Source: Neospora caninum Liverpool (lineage: Eukaryota; Apicomplexa; Conoidasida; Eucoccidiorida; Sarcocystidae). From it: 64,000 nt of DNA. Numbering within the stretch: position 1 is the first letter of the stretch; each line of letters opens with the position of its first letter. This document shows positions 21,601 through 33,905 of this stretch, piece after piece. The notes beneath the pieces are model-generated. The model saw only the letters and a program-made list of their open reading frames with translations. It had not been told where the DNA came from and did not search any database. The stretch spans positions 1,240,001 to 1,304,000 of the forward strand of contig NC_018392.1 of assembly GCF_000208865.1 (NCBI RefSeq). Reading direction: 5' to 3'. A program made the position numbers and the translations under genes.

Positions 21601-24600
21601 GCGACATTCTCTACATTCCCCGAGGGTGAGAGAGAGACGCGTGAGAGAGGCGCTGGGGCTTCGAACAAGAAATGCCCTTTACCCCAAAACGTGAGGGAGC
21701 AGTGTTCGTCTTTCCGGGTGAAAGCAAGCAGGCAAGCCTTCTCCCCAGAATCCGAGGCCTTTCGCTCTCTCACCTGTCTTTCGCGAGTCTCTGCGCGCCT
21801 GTTCTGGCTCCCTCGGCTTTCCAGGTTTCCGCACGCAGCGCTAACGACTGAGGAGCCTTCTCTCCACGTCACCTTGACTGTACCTACTGCCGAGTATGCT
21901 TATGTAAGTGCATGCATCGAAGCACAAAGGAGAAACACCGCGGGGAAAACCAAGATTCGAGACGCTTCTGCGTCTCGTTCTTTCTCGTCTCTGGTGTTGT
22001 CTCTCGCTTCGCGGTCTTTTCGAACCTCGATGGCTGTGTCTGTTGTTCGCATTCCGTGTTTGACTCGTGTTTCTCCCTCTCGTGGTGTCTCCCCACTCTC
22101 GTTTCCGTTTCCCCATCTGTTGATACAGCGTTAAACACCCCGTCGCCGTCTCCAACAACAGTGCCTCCCACGGGCCGTGCCTGCATGCGGCTGCAACAAG
22201 TGGCGAAAAGTCGAAAGAGGAAGGAAACGTTTGTGCGAATGGTGGACATGGATTCGCCTCTTCCTTCTCGCGGACGGCCTCTATGTGTTTTCTTTGCCTT
22301 TCATAGCTTGCAGTATCATTTACGTGTCGTCCACTTCCATTCAAATGCTTCCAGGAACCCTACCGGTAGAGCTATCGCACTGAAAGCTGCCTTTTATCGT
22401 CTGTTTGTGACGGAGGCTAGGCGTCTGTATATCCTTGTTTCTTGGATGAATAACAAACGTTTGCGATGGCGTTTTTCTCAGGTGACCTGTGTCCAGCGAT
22501 TCGTGAAGAGCCTGATCATAGACCACAAACTCCCTGCGGAGTCTGAACGGCGATGCCGCTCGGCGTTGCTGCTTGTAAGTCGCGTTTCTAGCGAAACAGA
22601 GAAGACGCAGCGCAAGACTGCGTCCACAGTCTTCCCATGCTTTTTAAACGCGTGCACATGCACTCCCAGATGCCTCCGCATGCATGGTTTCTGACGTGCC
22701 TGTGAGCTCGCCTACCGCCGTGTCGCTTTAGTGGGGTGCACATACAGCGCATATGTTCTTCCACACGCTGCATGCCCGCTTTTGTCTTCGAGAGGCACGG
22801 AAACGTGGCACTAGGCTTCGTCCTGTGACGGGGCGGATCGTTTTTTGGAGACAGAGCCGTCTCCATGCGCCCTGGAACGAGCTATGCATGCATGCATCAA
22901 GTCGACGGCTGGGCGAGTGGGAGAGAGCAAGGCTGGCAGTGTGTGCCTGTCTCTGAAAGACAATCAAAGCTTCTCTCTGAGTCAGTCCACCCGGGGTTGT
23001 GGCGATTCCCACTTTTTTCATCCGCATTTCCCGCTTTTCCCGCGGTTCCACTGTACCCGTCCATCTATCTGTCTCGCTTCACACGTGGCGATTTCTCTCT
23101 GTCTCCCCACTGTGTTTATCTCCATCCCTGTCTCCCCCTCTCGCTCTCCCTCTATCCTGTCACTACCTCGCTTTCAACATCCATATATATATATATATAT
23201 ATATATATAGTTGTATATATATATATATATATCTCGCTTTCACTTTCTGTGTCGCTCTGTCTCCATATATCAGTTCCTTCCCCTTTCTAGGTCCGTCCTC
23301 TCTCAATCGATCATTCTCTCCAGCTGGGTCTCGGTTCGCATGTCACTCGCGCCCGGTCTCTCGTTCGTAAAGCTATTCCGATTTCACGTCGGTGTCGTCC
23401 GTTCTCTGCGTTGATCGTCTTTTTCTCTCTCCTAACAGCGGTCTGCGAGGAGCGGCGCGGAAGACGCGGAGTTGCGCGCGTGCGTCGACTCCTGCGCGGC
23501 GCAACTCGCGGCCGGCCTCAGCTACGATTCGCTAGCCCGCTGCCTCGAGGAGCATCTAAACACGTAGGCGAGCTTTGAAAACGGGAGGCGACGCGCGCAA
23601 AAAATCGAGTCAGAAGAGGAGTTTAAAACAGACGAAACGGCAAAATACATCACAGAGGAGGCAGCGCATCGACACTGCACCATCGGGAAGGTCTGTTCAT
23701 CTGTGGGGAAACAGCAGGCGCGGATCGTGCTCTTTTCTGGCGCTTTTTTGTTTCGTTTCGCCATCGCAGTTTTGCCTCTCCCAGATGCGCGCAAATGGGA
23801 GAAAGGGAAGTTTCTGCTCACCAAGAGAAACAGCCTGTGACGGAGAGATGCCTTCAGTGCGGGTTCTTTTCGGACGGGAGTCGCGGTTTTTCAACGCGGT
23901 TTCCGAGCGAGAGGGGGAAATCCTGGAAAGTGCGGAACGTGGGTGCTTTGCGCGTTTGGTTTCTGCTATCCCAGAGTCAACGCTCTGCAGATTCGCGAGT
24001 TTTCCCGGCTTCAGTCCTTCCCGGTTGTGCCAGCGTTCACGGCCTCGTCAGTTGTGCGGCTAGCCCCGGGTAGGTTTTTCTGTCGTTGTCCTGACTCCAC
24101 GCGAGGCGGACCACGAGCGACGGGTTTCTGCGCGCTGTTGGAAAGGGTTTCTCAGGCGGGGCTGCATGCGCTTTTTTCGCGTCTTGAGTTTGAACTGCTC
24201 TCCAGGCCTGACGTGCTGTTGCGAGGAAGGAAGCACTGAGGCGATTTTCTTCAAAGGTACCCAGAGGTGCGTTGCAACGCAAGATTTTCTTGAATGCTTT
24301 TCCGCAAATGTTTCTTCTCTCTCGTGTGTCTCCGCGTTGTCTTCATCTCGCCGCTTCTCTCTCCGATTTCATCTCCGTTTCTCTATGAATTCTGCCTCGG
24401 CGGCCGCTGTGCGTGTTTTTTTCATATCCCCGCGTCCCCGCGGTGGGTGTCTGAATGCATTTCCAGTTCTCAGCTGTCGGCTGCCGAGTGGCTCTGTCTC
24501 TCTCCGCTTGGGGTTCTACCTGGTCTCGTCCGGACGCTTGTCTGGTCCTTGTTTTTCCCTCTCCTCCCTTTAGAGTCTCCTTTTCCCGCGTGTCCCTGCG

Positions 24601-25388
24601 GGTTTTCTTATTGTCTTTTTTCGCGTTTTCTGCGCACGCTCGATCAGCTTAACAATGAAGATCTACGCGTCGGCGTCGAGACTCATTCACGCTCTGGCAG
24701 GGCGGCAGGCGCAAAAGGTATGCGTTTGTCGCTCCGCCCTGGAAGCAAGCGGAACTCAAAAATCGCCTTCTGCACACCCCCCCCCGTTTTCCTCCACACC
24801 GTGGTGACTTGTCCGGGCGTTAAAGCTGTGCATGCATTTGGGCTCTCGAGCGTCTGCAATCCATCTCGAGAAACTCAAAACCGCACCTCAAATCTCTGCT
24901 CAACCGAGTATGGAGACATCGAAACATTGGCGCTCCTACATTTCAAGCGTATATTTATATACGCACGTGTTCGTATAATTAGGGCCAGAAAGATGTACAC
25001 ACACATCTACATATATACGCATATATATGTATATATATGTCAATAGCATGTGCGTATATAAATATAAAAATGTAGGCTTATATGGAGGAGTATACACTCA
25101 TATATGTATATATATATATATATGAATACCTATGCATGCATCTGACTGTACATGCATCTTCCCAGACCACGATTGCAGAGATCGCAGTGTGGTGTATCAC
25201 CACGTCTGGTGATTTTGCTTCCTCTTTCGGTTTTGTTTTTTCGACAGATTTCTTGTTCTGGTGGTGGCCCTTTGCTCTGTCTTTGCACTTTTCAGATTTG
25301 CAAGCTTCCCTGCGCCGACCCTTTCGAGCGCTTCTGTGTCCTTCTCGTTCTGCATAGCAAAGATCTCATCGAAGTCCTCTCTCGCTAA
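18644..25388 (+). CDS. JmjC/cupin ribosomal oxygenase, NO66-like
   Basis: A multi-exon Fe(II)/2-oxoglutarate oxygenase of the RIOX family (NO66/MINA53), which hydroxylates a histidine in ribosomal proteins. Confident exons: 18644-18979, 19269-19328, 20032-20421, 20902-21012, 21561-21625, 21825-21903, 22482-22574, 23439-23563, 23975-24069. The iron-binding HxD is HTDDQ (His258, Asp260) at the end of exon 3; DVILIQLWGSKSWKIW follows in exon 4, DFVLKEGDILYIPRG in exon 5, and the third ligand His324 is in FPHAALTTEEPSLHVTL of exon 6. Exon 3 carries a Ser/Pro-rich insert absent from the family core. The C-terminal part is less sure: candidate exons 24206-24256, 24661-24717, about 25166-25203, and a last exon 25299-25388 whose CKLPCADPFERF resembles the family's winged-helix end. 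The exon join near 25200 is unresolved. Expected site: nucleolus or nucleus. Confidence 0.8.
20507..20532. repeat. (TA)n in oxygenase intron 3
   Basis: TA dinucleotide run inside the third intron of the oxygenase gene. Confidence 0.93.
23183..23231. repeat. (TA)n in oxygenase intron 7
   Basis: Two TA runs separated by GTTG within the intron between exons 7 and 8. Confidence 0.93.
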
Positions 25389-25659
25389 TCCCTGCATTCC
25401 TCTGAAAAGACTTCCCGACCAACTCTGGCTCCAAAGGCATATATCTCTATGCAGCCATAGAACCGTAAACCGAGCACAATGTGTCTCCACATACGAACGT
25501 TTATACAGACATCCGCGTATACATGCAACTGTATATATTTAAACGTATGCATGCGTGCATATACCTACGTAAATGCGATTACGACGCATGCGTCTGTGCG
25601 TATCTAAAAACGTGAACATGCTAGGAGCGCTCGCCTCTATGCATACACAGACAGGCAGA

Positions 25660-25723
25660 TATATATATATATATATATATATATTTTTATGTATGTATAT
25701 ATATTTATATGTATGTATATATA

Positions 25724-25793
<70 letters not shown>

Positions 25794-25812
25794 TGTATGT
25801 ATGTATGTATGT
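25660..25812. repeat. compound TA / TATG microsatellite
   Basis: TA runs with short interruptions pass into about eleven perfect TATG units (about 25767-25812). Confidence 0.95.
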
Positions 25813-27375
25813 ATATCTGGACATGCTTGCAATTGGGAAACGTTCTGGAGCTTTATCAGGAGAGACTGTCACGTCACCTGGGGTTTCCGAGAGACGCCCG
25901 CGTGTGTGTCACGGTTCCAGAGCCTCGGAAGTTTTAGGAAAGTGCGTGTGCCTGAACAGCTTTCCTGGAAAGAGACCGTCTCACGCTTTTTTCAGGAGAC
26001 GACTTTTCCGTGTCGAGAGTTCGACAGTCTCGAGGGAAGGGAAGAAGGCGACGGAAGGGAGCAACATGGAAACAAACGTTCCTTTCCATTGAGCGCGAAG
26101 TCTCACGAAACAGAGCAGAGGGTTCTCTGAGCGCACAAAGTTCCAGGGATGCACCTGAAGATCCCGCAGACTTCTCTGTTTGTTTAAAAGCCGATGTGTC
26201 GCGTGTAGGCATGCAATTGCGTGCGGGGCTTCTGCCCACCATGCTTGCGGTTCGAACCCCGGGTCATGTATCGACCTATCAGAAAACATGCAAATGTATA
26301 TTTATATGTGCTTAGGAATAGGTTATGCGTACGCATGCAAATGTGTATTCAGGGAAGAGGATTAAGGAGCCGTCGACAAAAAAGCCGACGGAAGAGTGCA
26401 TTTTTCTGTTTCCGTTTATCTGGCGGATCAGTTTTTTTTCGGTTTTTTGTGCGGAAGAAGCAAGGCTACCGAGGAAAAAACACGGCAATCTCCGGTTTCC
26501 TCATTTGCTCTCCAGGCTTCACTGCACAGAACGTTTGGAAATCTTTTTCCTCGTCTACACCCTTTACCTTGCGTGCTCTGGCTCTTTTCTGAGCCGCGTC
26601 AAAAAAACAGCAACGAAGGACCAGTCACACGGGACACAATTCCGACAGTCTCTTCGCCGCATTTTCGAATGCAGAGACGAGTTACAGAGGTCGGTTCAGA
26701 TAAATGCTGGTACAAATCTGAAGGAGATATAATTGCAAATACCTCTAAACACATCTACATAGAAATATGTGCACATGAATGAATCAATGTATCACAACTT
26801 CCACGTGAAGACCAGTCCATGTTCGTGTATGAGAGCGTTAGAGGCGAATTAGAAAGCATGGCGTGGATGAGACGAGAAAGTTCAAGAAAGAGGAAGGAAA
26901 GAGAAGAGCGACGAGAGGAAAAAAAGGCCGGGGGTACAGAGAACTGGAAAAAGTAAGTCGCCTGACAGGATCCCACAGATTTTTCTAGCGAGCGAACACG
27001 CCTCTGGCGCGACTTTTCGCGCATGCTTTGAAGGGTTGAGCCTGCTGGAAAAAAATGCCGCTCATCTCGCCAACCAGATTTTTTTCTTTTCAAATCTGTT
27101 TCCCTTTGTCTAGTTTTTATCGTATCCAGTGTTTTAGAAGGCAGCTCGAGAAGGAACTAGGGAAGCGGGGCGTGCGTGTCTCCTTGAGGGCGCATGCAGC
27201 GAAATTCGCGTTCTCAAAGGGCATCTTAGGCTCAAAGTCGATTCATAGCGCTCCGATCTTTACCGCAAAAAGTGACAAAAAACCTCGAAACAAATGAGGA
27301 GATAGGTCGCAGAGTGAGACATTTCCAAACTGTTCTTCGACTGCTTCTCTGCTTTTTCTCTGTCGACGCCTTCCT

Positions 27376-27486
27376 TTCTTCTTCTTCTTCTTCTTCTTCT
27401 TCTTCTTCTTCTTCTTCTTCTTCTTCTTCTTCTTCTTCTTCTTCTTCTTCTTCTTCTTCTTCTTCTTCTTCTTCTTCTTCTTCTTC
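27376..27486. repeat. (TTC)37 tract upstream of the MAK11-like start
   Basis: A perfect 111-base TTC repeat (37 units) on the coding strand ending 130 bases before the start codon at 27617. It would lie in the 5' untranslated region or core promoter. Long poly-Ser, poly-Glu and poly-Lys frames across it are artefacts of the repeat. Confidence 0.95.
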
Positions 27487-27616
27487 TCTTTCTTCTGCTT
27501 GTCCTTTTTCTCCGGTTTTCTTCTTCGGCCTCCCCATTTTCTGCCCTCTCCTCGGTCTTCCCCCGTACACTCTTGTCTCTTTCCGTTTCCATCTTCTTCA
27601 TTTTTTTTTCGAGAAG

Positions 27617-27884
27617 ATGCCGGACTCCGCCGCAGACACCCTCCCGGTGGTGACTCTCGGGACGTACGACGGCGGCCTAATGGGCTACACCGTGCAGCCC
27701 GTTCCGTCCCCTGCAGAGAGAAAAGGAAAAGTCCACCGAGACCAACTCCAGGAACTGAAAGTTGCCTTCGCTGTAAATGCTCATGTGGTAAGTTGTCGAG
27801 GCACACACATACACACATTCAAGACACAGATATATATGTACGTACACACATATACGTACGTGTCTTACACGTAGAATGTTCCCA

Positions 27885-27927
<43 letters not shown>

Positions 27928-30900
27928 TATGTATTCAAATATGTTTGTGCTCATGTGAAAGTGTACGTACAGAGAGATAAGTGCGAAGGCGTGTGCGTAT
28001 ACGCTGCTCTTTGGATAGGTGTGAGTGTGGCACTGGACTCGAGAGGTTTTCTTCACTTTTCCACCGGTCGCTGCAGTTTCTTCGTTCCACTTGGAAACGA
28101 AGGTGCACTAGATGCATCCCCCAAAACCATGTGCTTCTTGACGAAGCATGCGTGAGACTCGTCGGTCTTTTTCGAGTTTTTGGTGACTTGGCGTTCCCGT
28201 GTTCTTCCACAGGGTTGTGTCAAGGCAGTTGCAAGCACTCCCAGCCTTCTTCTCACCGGCAGCACTGACGAGAGCATCCGGTAAGTCTGTCATTTTTTTC
28301 CAAAAGATGCATTTTTCTGCAAGAGTCCTTGAGAGCCGCTCGCCCTTCCACACAGCCTCTCACATGCGCTTTAGCTGGACGTCCGTTCGTGTCCTCTCCC
28401 TGTTCCCCTCGTGCCATGTTTTCTGGAGATCCGCTGCGCTCCTTTCTTTTCCGTCTCGTGGCGCGAGATCGACTCTCTTGCCTTCTCTCGCTGATCTCCA
28501 GCTGTCTCTTCTACTCCTTTGTCCGCACGTCCGTCTCTCCGTTGGGTCTCCGAGATCGGTCTTCCTCTCCTTCCAATCGGCCCCGTTCTCTCCTTCAGTG
28601 AGGTCCTCGTTCTCTCTCTTTTTCATGCTTTCTCTCTCCCTCCCTCTCTTTCTCTTCCTGAAGCTCTTTCTTTTTCTTTCTCTCTGGTTTTTGCTGTGGT
28701 TCTTCTAGCATTTACAATCTGGAGACGCGCCGCGAACTGGGCGTTTTGACCACGCCCGCGGGCGGGACTGTGACGTGTTTGGCGCTGATTGGAAACGCGT
28801 TTCTCCTCTCCGGAGACTCCCGTGGGCGTGTGAAACTTTGGCGAGGCGCCTCCTGGGAGTTGCTCCGCTCGCTCGACACGACGAATCCCGGGAAGAACGG
28901 GAAAGGAAAGAAATCCAGTGCGAGAAAGGCCCGCGACGCCACAGACGACCCCGACGAGGAAGACGAGCACATTGCTCAGGGCCGCAGAGCCGTGAAAAGC
29001 GTCGCCGTGCATCCCAGCGGACGTCTTTGCCTGGTTGTGACGGAAGACGGAATCCTGCAGATGTGGAATCTCCTCACAGCGACTTGCGCAGCTCGCCACG
29101 TCCTCGGAGGTACGTGGAGCGGAAGAACGCACGCGAGGCCTCAGCGCCAGCGCCGCAACAAGTGTATAGACTGCGCGACGCCGGGCGGTTCAGTCTGAAA
29201 AAAAGACGCTCGCCAGACAGTGAAGCGTGGAGCAAACATATCGGGTGCAAACGTGCAAGGCGGGGGGGGGAGGGCACATCGTAACAGAGGCAAACACACA
29301 CATGCGTCGCCTTATTTGTACGTACGAACACGCATGTCTCTCGCTGTACACATGTACGTCATTTCTCTGTATACACATACGCATCTATCTGTATGTGAAT
29401 ATATCGAAAGGGTTTCGCGTTGTCGACATGATATATATATATATATATATATATATCAAGGCGATGGACTTCGTAATTTTGCGTGTAATTATATACATAC
29501 ATGTTTTTGCTTCTTTTTTGTGGCAAGTCCCTGAAGTTGGGGGTTTCCGGAGAAAGGAGCACGACCCCTTTTGTTTGTTTTGCATGCGTTCTCGCTGTCG
29601 CCAGCATCTTCCGCGCGGTGTCTCGGGAGACGACGTCTGGCGTTTAGATTCCGGTCTCTTTTGTGAGCTTCGTTTTGTCGAGGTGTGCGCGGCGAACTGC
29701 CGGAAGGTGTCGGTCGTTTGGAGCTTTTATTCGCGTTTTTCGTGCCGTTTCCTCAGCACGGGAGCGCGTGGAAAGCGTCCGCTGGCCGCCGCAGCTCGCC
29801 ACTTCGCTCTACGGCAGACTGACGGCGCGAGAAGTTTCTCTCCACAACATGGCACACTCGCGATCTGCGTCTTTTCCCGTCGAGGCGGTCAAGAGCAAGG
29901 AGCGAGAGGCAGGCGCTCCAGTGATGTGTAAGCAGGAAGACGCAAAAACTGCGAGGAGAGCAGAGAGGGAGAGACAGGGCCGAAAGGAGACAAATGCGAG
30001 AAAGGAAAACGGCTGACAGAGACAAAGATATGCGAGCACGAACGCAGCCGCATCTTTGCGATTCGTGTTGTTTTCCTGTTAGCGTTATGATTGCGAGTGA
30101 ATGCCGTTCTCTTCCGGCTGCACATGGATCGCGTTTCTGGTTTTCAGGGACGGCCTTTTGTTTCGCCAGCGAGGCGGTACTCCTGGTGGGCGACAGCCAC
30201 GGCGGCATCTGGGGTGTACATCTCCCAGAGTCGTTACTGAACAGTGCGGCGGCGGACGGGACGCAGCCTGCACTTTGTCCGAGGTTCGTCTTTAAAGGGA
30301 AGCATGCGTCGCGCATTAAAGGCCTCGAGATCGTTGGCGTTGAGCAGGTAAGCCTGGTCCTGGCCCCCCATGAAGCGAGGGTTCTTATGTGAGACGTTCA
30401 CACTCTATCGATTCATTCAGGCACACGATGCACGATGCCACTCTGTTTTGCGGGTTCTGTCGCACACCACTGAGGGCGAGAGCATCTTGATCCTTGCGTT
30501 GTGTGCGTCCTTTATCGTCGTCTAGCCGTCGTCTGCGACGTCGTGAATAGGACTCGAGTGACGAGAGATACCAAAGCAGTCTGGGGATCGCAGAAAAGAG
30601 AACGTGGAGGGAGAGAAACAAAAACGAGAGGCACGCGGCGAGAGTCGAGGGAGAGAACGACGAGGGAAACGGCTGCGAAGGGAGACGAAAAAGGAGAAAA
30701 ACCCGAAGACGGGGGGGGGGGGGGGGGCTAGGGAGGCACCGCGATGTTGCGAGGGGATCAAGGCCCACGTCGAGAGCTGCGAGCGGAAAGGGATGGGAAC
30801 AAAGAGAGATGAAAAACACACGGCATCAGCGCGAGGACGGGTACGCAGAGGAAAGACGGCAAAGCGACATCAAACAGAAAAGTATCAGGAGCACCGACAT

Positions 30901-32423
30901 GGCGAGAAGACCGCAAAATGCGGAGATGAACGCGCTGGTGCGACGTTCGGGGGTTCCTGTTTGTTTTGGGGCTCTTTCCCAAGGGATCACAGCGCCTTGT
31001 CTCCTGTCGCTTTCTTGTTTCGCGGCATCTCTGTCTTCCGTGTCTCCTGTCTTTGTAGTGTATCCACGTGTCTTTCTGTTTTCTTTTCTCGCGTCCCGGC
31101 TCAGGTTTCCTCGTCAGAGGCGCTCATTTCCTTTGTGAGCGCCGACGCGGGTGGCTGCATGCATCTGTGGCGTTTCCGGGGGCCCGCGAAACCTGCCTCG
31201 TCGGCAGGAAAGAAGAAAGAAGGCAAAGGCGACCTTGTAACCTTTTCTCCTGACGCGTAAGACAAACGTCTTTCTGGACGTTAAAACATGAGAAAGGGCC
31301 AACGCGTATATACATATACATTTATATACATATACATATATACATATACATTGATATACATACACATATATACATATACATATATACATATACATTGATA
31401 TACATATATGTATATACATATACATATATACATATACATATATACATATATGTATATACATATACATATATACATATACATATATACATATACATATATA
31501 CACATATATATTAACTCTCTGTCCATATCAAGATAGTTACCAAAGCTCGGCGAATTCCGTTATTCGCTTCTTCCAGCTGTACGCATGCATATTTATACAT
31601 GAATGTCTGTGTTTCTGTCTAGGAAGGGATGTGCAGCTGTGGCGAGGGGGAACAGCTAAGGCTGCACAAAACGTTTCCAAGTTCCGCAAGGTTCCTGTTC
31701 CACTCGAAGGCGACTGGCTAGCGGAGGCGGCAATCTCACCCGTTTCTGGGCTTTTGCGAGCGCGTGTCTGCGACGTTTTTTCGTTTTGCATGCAGGCGCG
31801 TGGACACACGGTGCAGAGTGACGTGCCTGTCGAGCAGCGTGACGCCGGCGGCGCTGTCGCATCAGAGCCCCACGGAGGCGCCATCTTTCTCTGGAAACAG
31901 GAAGGAAGCAAACGGTGAGACGCCGCAAAAGGAACAAGACGATGATGAAGAAGAGGAAGAAGAAGAGGAAGAAGATGAAGAAGAAGAGGAAGATGAAGAA
32001 GAGGAAGAAGAAGAGGAAGAAGATGAAGAAGAAGAGGAAGATGAAGAAGAAGAGGACGATGAAGAAGCGGAAGATGAAGAAAGCGAACAGGTTGAAGAGG
32101 GGCTGACGAGGAGGCCTAAAGGAAATGGAAAGGAGGGGAAGAATGTTGGCTCGCTGCCTTCGGCAGGCGGTCGCATCAACCGACCGTCCCAAGGCGCATC
32201 TCTTCTCAAGGGCCGTGAAGCGCCGTCGCAGGTGCTTGCACGGCGAGACGAACGGAAGCGAAGTCGAGGGGGGGAAACACAGCCAGTGGGAAAAGGAAAG
32301 AAAGCAAAAGCAGTGCCTCACGGGTTCATGGAGGACAAGCGAGAGGAAAAGAAGGAAAGAAAGCAGAAGAGAGGGGCGTTTCCGGTGTCTGCAGGGAAAC
32401 CCTCGAAGAACCCCAAACGGTGA
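27617..32423 (+). CDS. WD40-repeat protein, MAK11/PAK1IP1-like 60S assembly factor
   Basis: A 596-residue WD40 protein in seven exons: 27617-27787, 28213-28280, 28709-29109, 29757-29927, 30148-30347, 31105-31256 and 31796-32423. All junctions are GT-AG and in phase. The order of blades follows PAK1IP1/yeast Mak11: FAVNAHV then [73 protein letters not shown], a blade with [27 protein letters not shown], and [19 protein letters not shown]. The final exon starts RVTCLSS, matching the ARLTCL end of the propeller. It then adds an acidic Glu/Asp tract of about 50 residues and a Lys/Arg-rich tail, typical of nucleolar proteins. Mak11 acts in pre-60S ribosome maturation. A charged insert interrupts blade 3 (about residues 117-145). 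Confidence 0.88.
27886..27931. repeat. (TA)n in MAK11-like intron 1
   Basis: TA repeats with one GTA interruption in the first intron. A further TA run lies in intron 3 at about 29430-29456. Confidence 0.92.
30711..30727. repeat. G17 homopolymer in MAK11-like intron 5
   Basis: Seventeen consecutive G within a purine-rich segment of the intron between exons 5 and 6. Confidence 0.93.
31301..31512. repeat. TATACA-type satellite in MAK11-like intron 6
   Basis: About 210 bases built from CATATA/TACATA units with local higher-order periodicity, including blocks with ATTGATATACATA variants. It lies wholly in the last intron. Confidence 0.95.
31937..32090 (+). repeat. GAA/GAG/GAT tract encoding the MAK11-like acidic tail
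   Basis: Purine-only coding strand made of GAA, GAG and GAT triplets. It is in frame and encodes an Asp/Glu tract. Its complement is a long pyrimidine run. Confidence 0.93.
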
Positions 32424-33707
32424 CCAGGCGGGGCTCTCGTCGAGAGCTCTGGCGACTGGATGTAGATCCAGGAAACCAAAAAAGAAAAGTGAACAGGACA
32501 AGTGAAAAGGAAACGGGAAAAAAGGGAAGAGAAAAGGAAATGAGGAAAAGGGAAACCGGAAGGGCGTAGGGGAGAGTAATGCCGCAAAATGTTGAGGTTA
32601 GAAGTGCATGAATCCTGTCGCCGTCCCCGCACGTCCGACGAGAGGCGAACGCGAGAAAAGATCATGCCTACCCCTGTCCGCTGGTTTGCGTATCAAAAAC
32701 ACAGCGGATGATGCACAGATCCATGAAACCAGTTTGCCCACATCTTGCTACAACCAGAAGTATATATACACTTTATTCATAAGTGTCAATCTGTATTTAT
32801 AGTTCATCTATATTGCATTTATATATTGCATACGCATGCATATATACGTATGTGTAGGTGTGTATGTTGATATGCGGTCCTGTGCGTCACCGTTTAGCGG
32901 AGTTTGTTAACCGGAAAGGCGCCTTGCCGCCGACGCTCGCACAGGCATCCTTTTGCTCGGTCTGGGAAGAGAAAAGTGTCCGTGCAGCGGCGGCGCTGCG
33001 TGGACGGATTCGAGTGTGTCTGCAGTTTTTGGCGGAAGTGGGAGAAAAGGAGAAAGCGAAGGGTCTGCTTCGCTTTTTTGCGATCGCGTGTGAAGAAGGT
33101 AGAGAGCGCGAGCGACTTCTGTGTTGGCCTTTTTGTTCTTCTTTCTGATATACCCGAAACATGTTTTTCGCCAGTCGTTTCCCCACCTAACGCGCATCCC
33201 GCAGGCGTGCCTCGCGATGCGAGGTATCTTCTCAGAGCAGAACAAAGAGTCTGTGAAGACGTGAAGAAAAAACGAAGTGCGATGCGACGAACCAGATGAA
33301 GCGAGAGAGAAGAAACACACACACACACACAGGGGGAGTCAAGATGTAGAGAAACGAGGAAGAGCATGGATACATGCGAGGAAGTGGAAAGATCGTTTCC
33401 CCGGTGCCTGACGTGGACCAGGAGAAACGTTTTCGATGCAAACTTCGCAGAGGGGGTACCCGCAGCGGTGTGGAAAAGGGGCGAAAGGAGAGACTCGCCA
33501 GCACTCTGTTCTCTGCGCCGGCGTAACGCTACGCAGAAAGGAAAAACCATCCCCGGAAAAAACAGAGACACACAACCACCCCACAAACACCTCAACATAG
33601 GCCCACACAAGTCCATCCGCAGACATAGAAATCCAACGTACATGCATGCAGCGCAGCACATATGCATATATATACATATATACATATACATATATATACA
33701 TATACAT

Positions 33708-33754
<47 letters not shown>

Positions 33755-33905
33755 GCACGCGTGCATGTGCACCTCTGGAAAAGGATGTGCGGCGTCTTTG
33801 TGTGTGAAACAAAAAGGACTGTTGGGGTGGACCAGAAGACATGGACCCGAAGGTAGCCGAGCGTTTGAGAAGCTGTGTGCAGTTTGACAGCCGAAAGAAG
33901 ACGGC
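32424..33905. other. convergent spacer, MAK11-like / acyltransferase
   Basis: Holds both 3' regions. Open frames on either strand have no recognised domain. Contains a CA run near 33316-33330 and a TA/GA compound microsatellite. Confidence 0.45.
33707..33754. repeat. (TA)n(GA)n compound microsatellite
   Basis: A TA run passes directly into about twelve GA units just beyond the acyltransferase 3' end. Confidence 0.93.

Larger units (their letters stand above)
25389..27616. promoter_or_regulatory. spacer between oxygenase and MAK11-like genes
   Basis: Intergenic stretch between two genes on the same strand. It holds the 25660-25812 microsatellite and a 37-unit TTC tract just before the MAK11-like start. 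No gene is supported in the remainder; frames at 25934-26592 have no recognisable domain. Confidence 0.45.

Noticed and set aside
26240..26275. tRNA-like T-loop string GGTTCGAACCCCGGG
   Set aside because: The bases around it do not form a T stem and no anticodon or acceptor arm can be drawn upstream.
27232..27818. Long poly-Ser, poly-Glu, poly-Lys and poly-Arg frames
   Set aside because: They are translations of the (TTC)37 tract in different frames, not genes.
31621..31795. Extra MAK11-like exon with [12 protein letters not shown]
   Set aside because: A frame is open here, but joining exon 6 directly to 31796 keeps phase and gives the family's expected propeller end (RVTCLSS).
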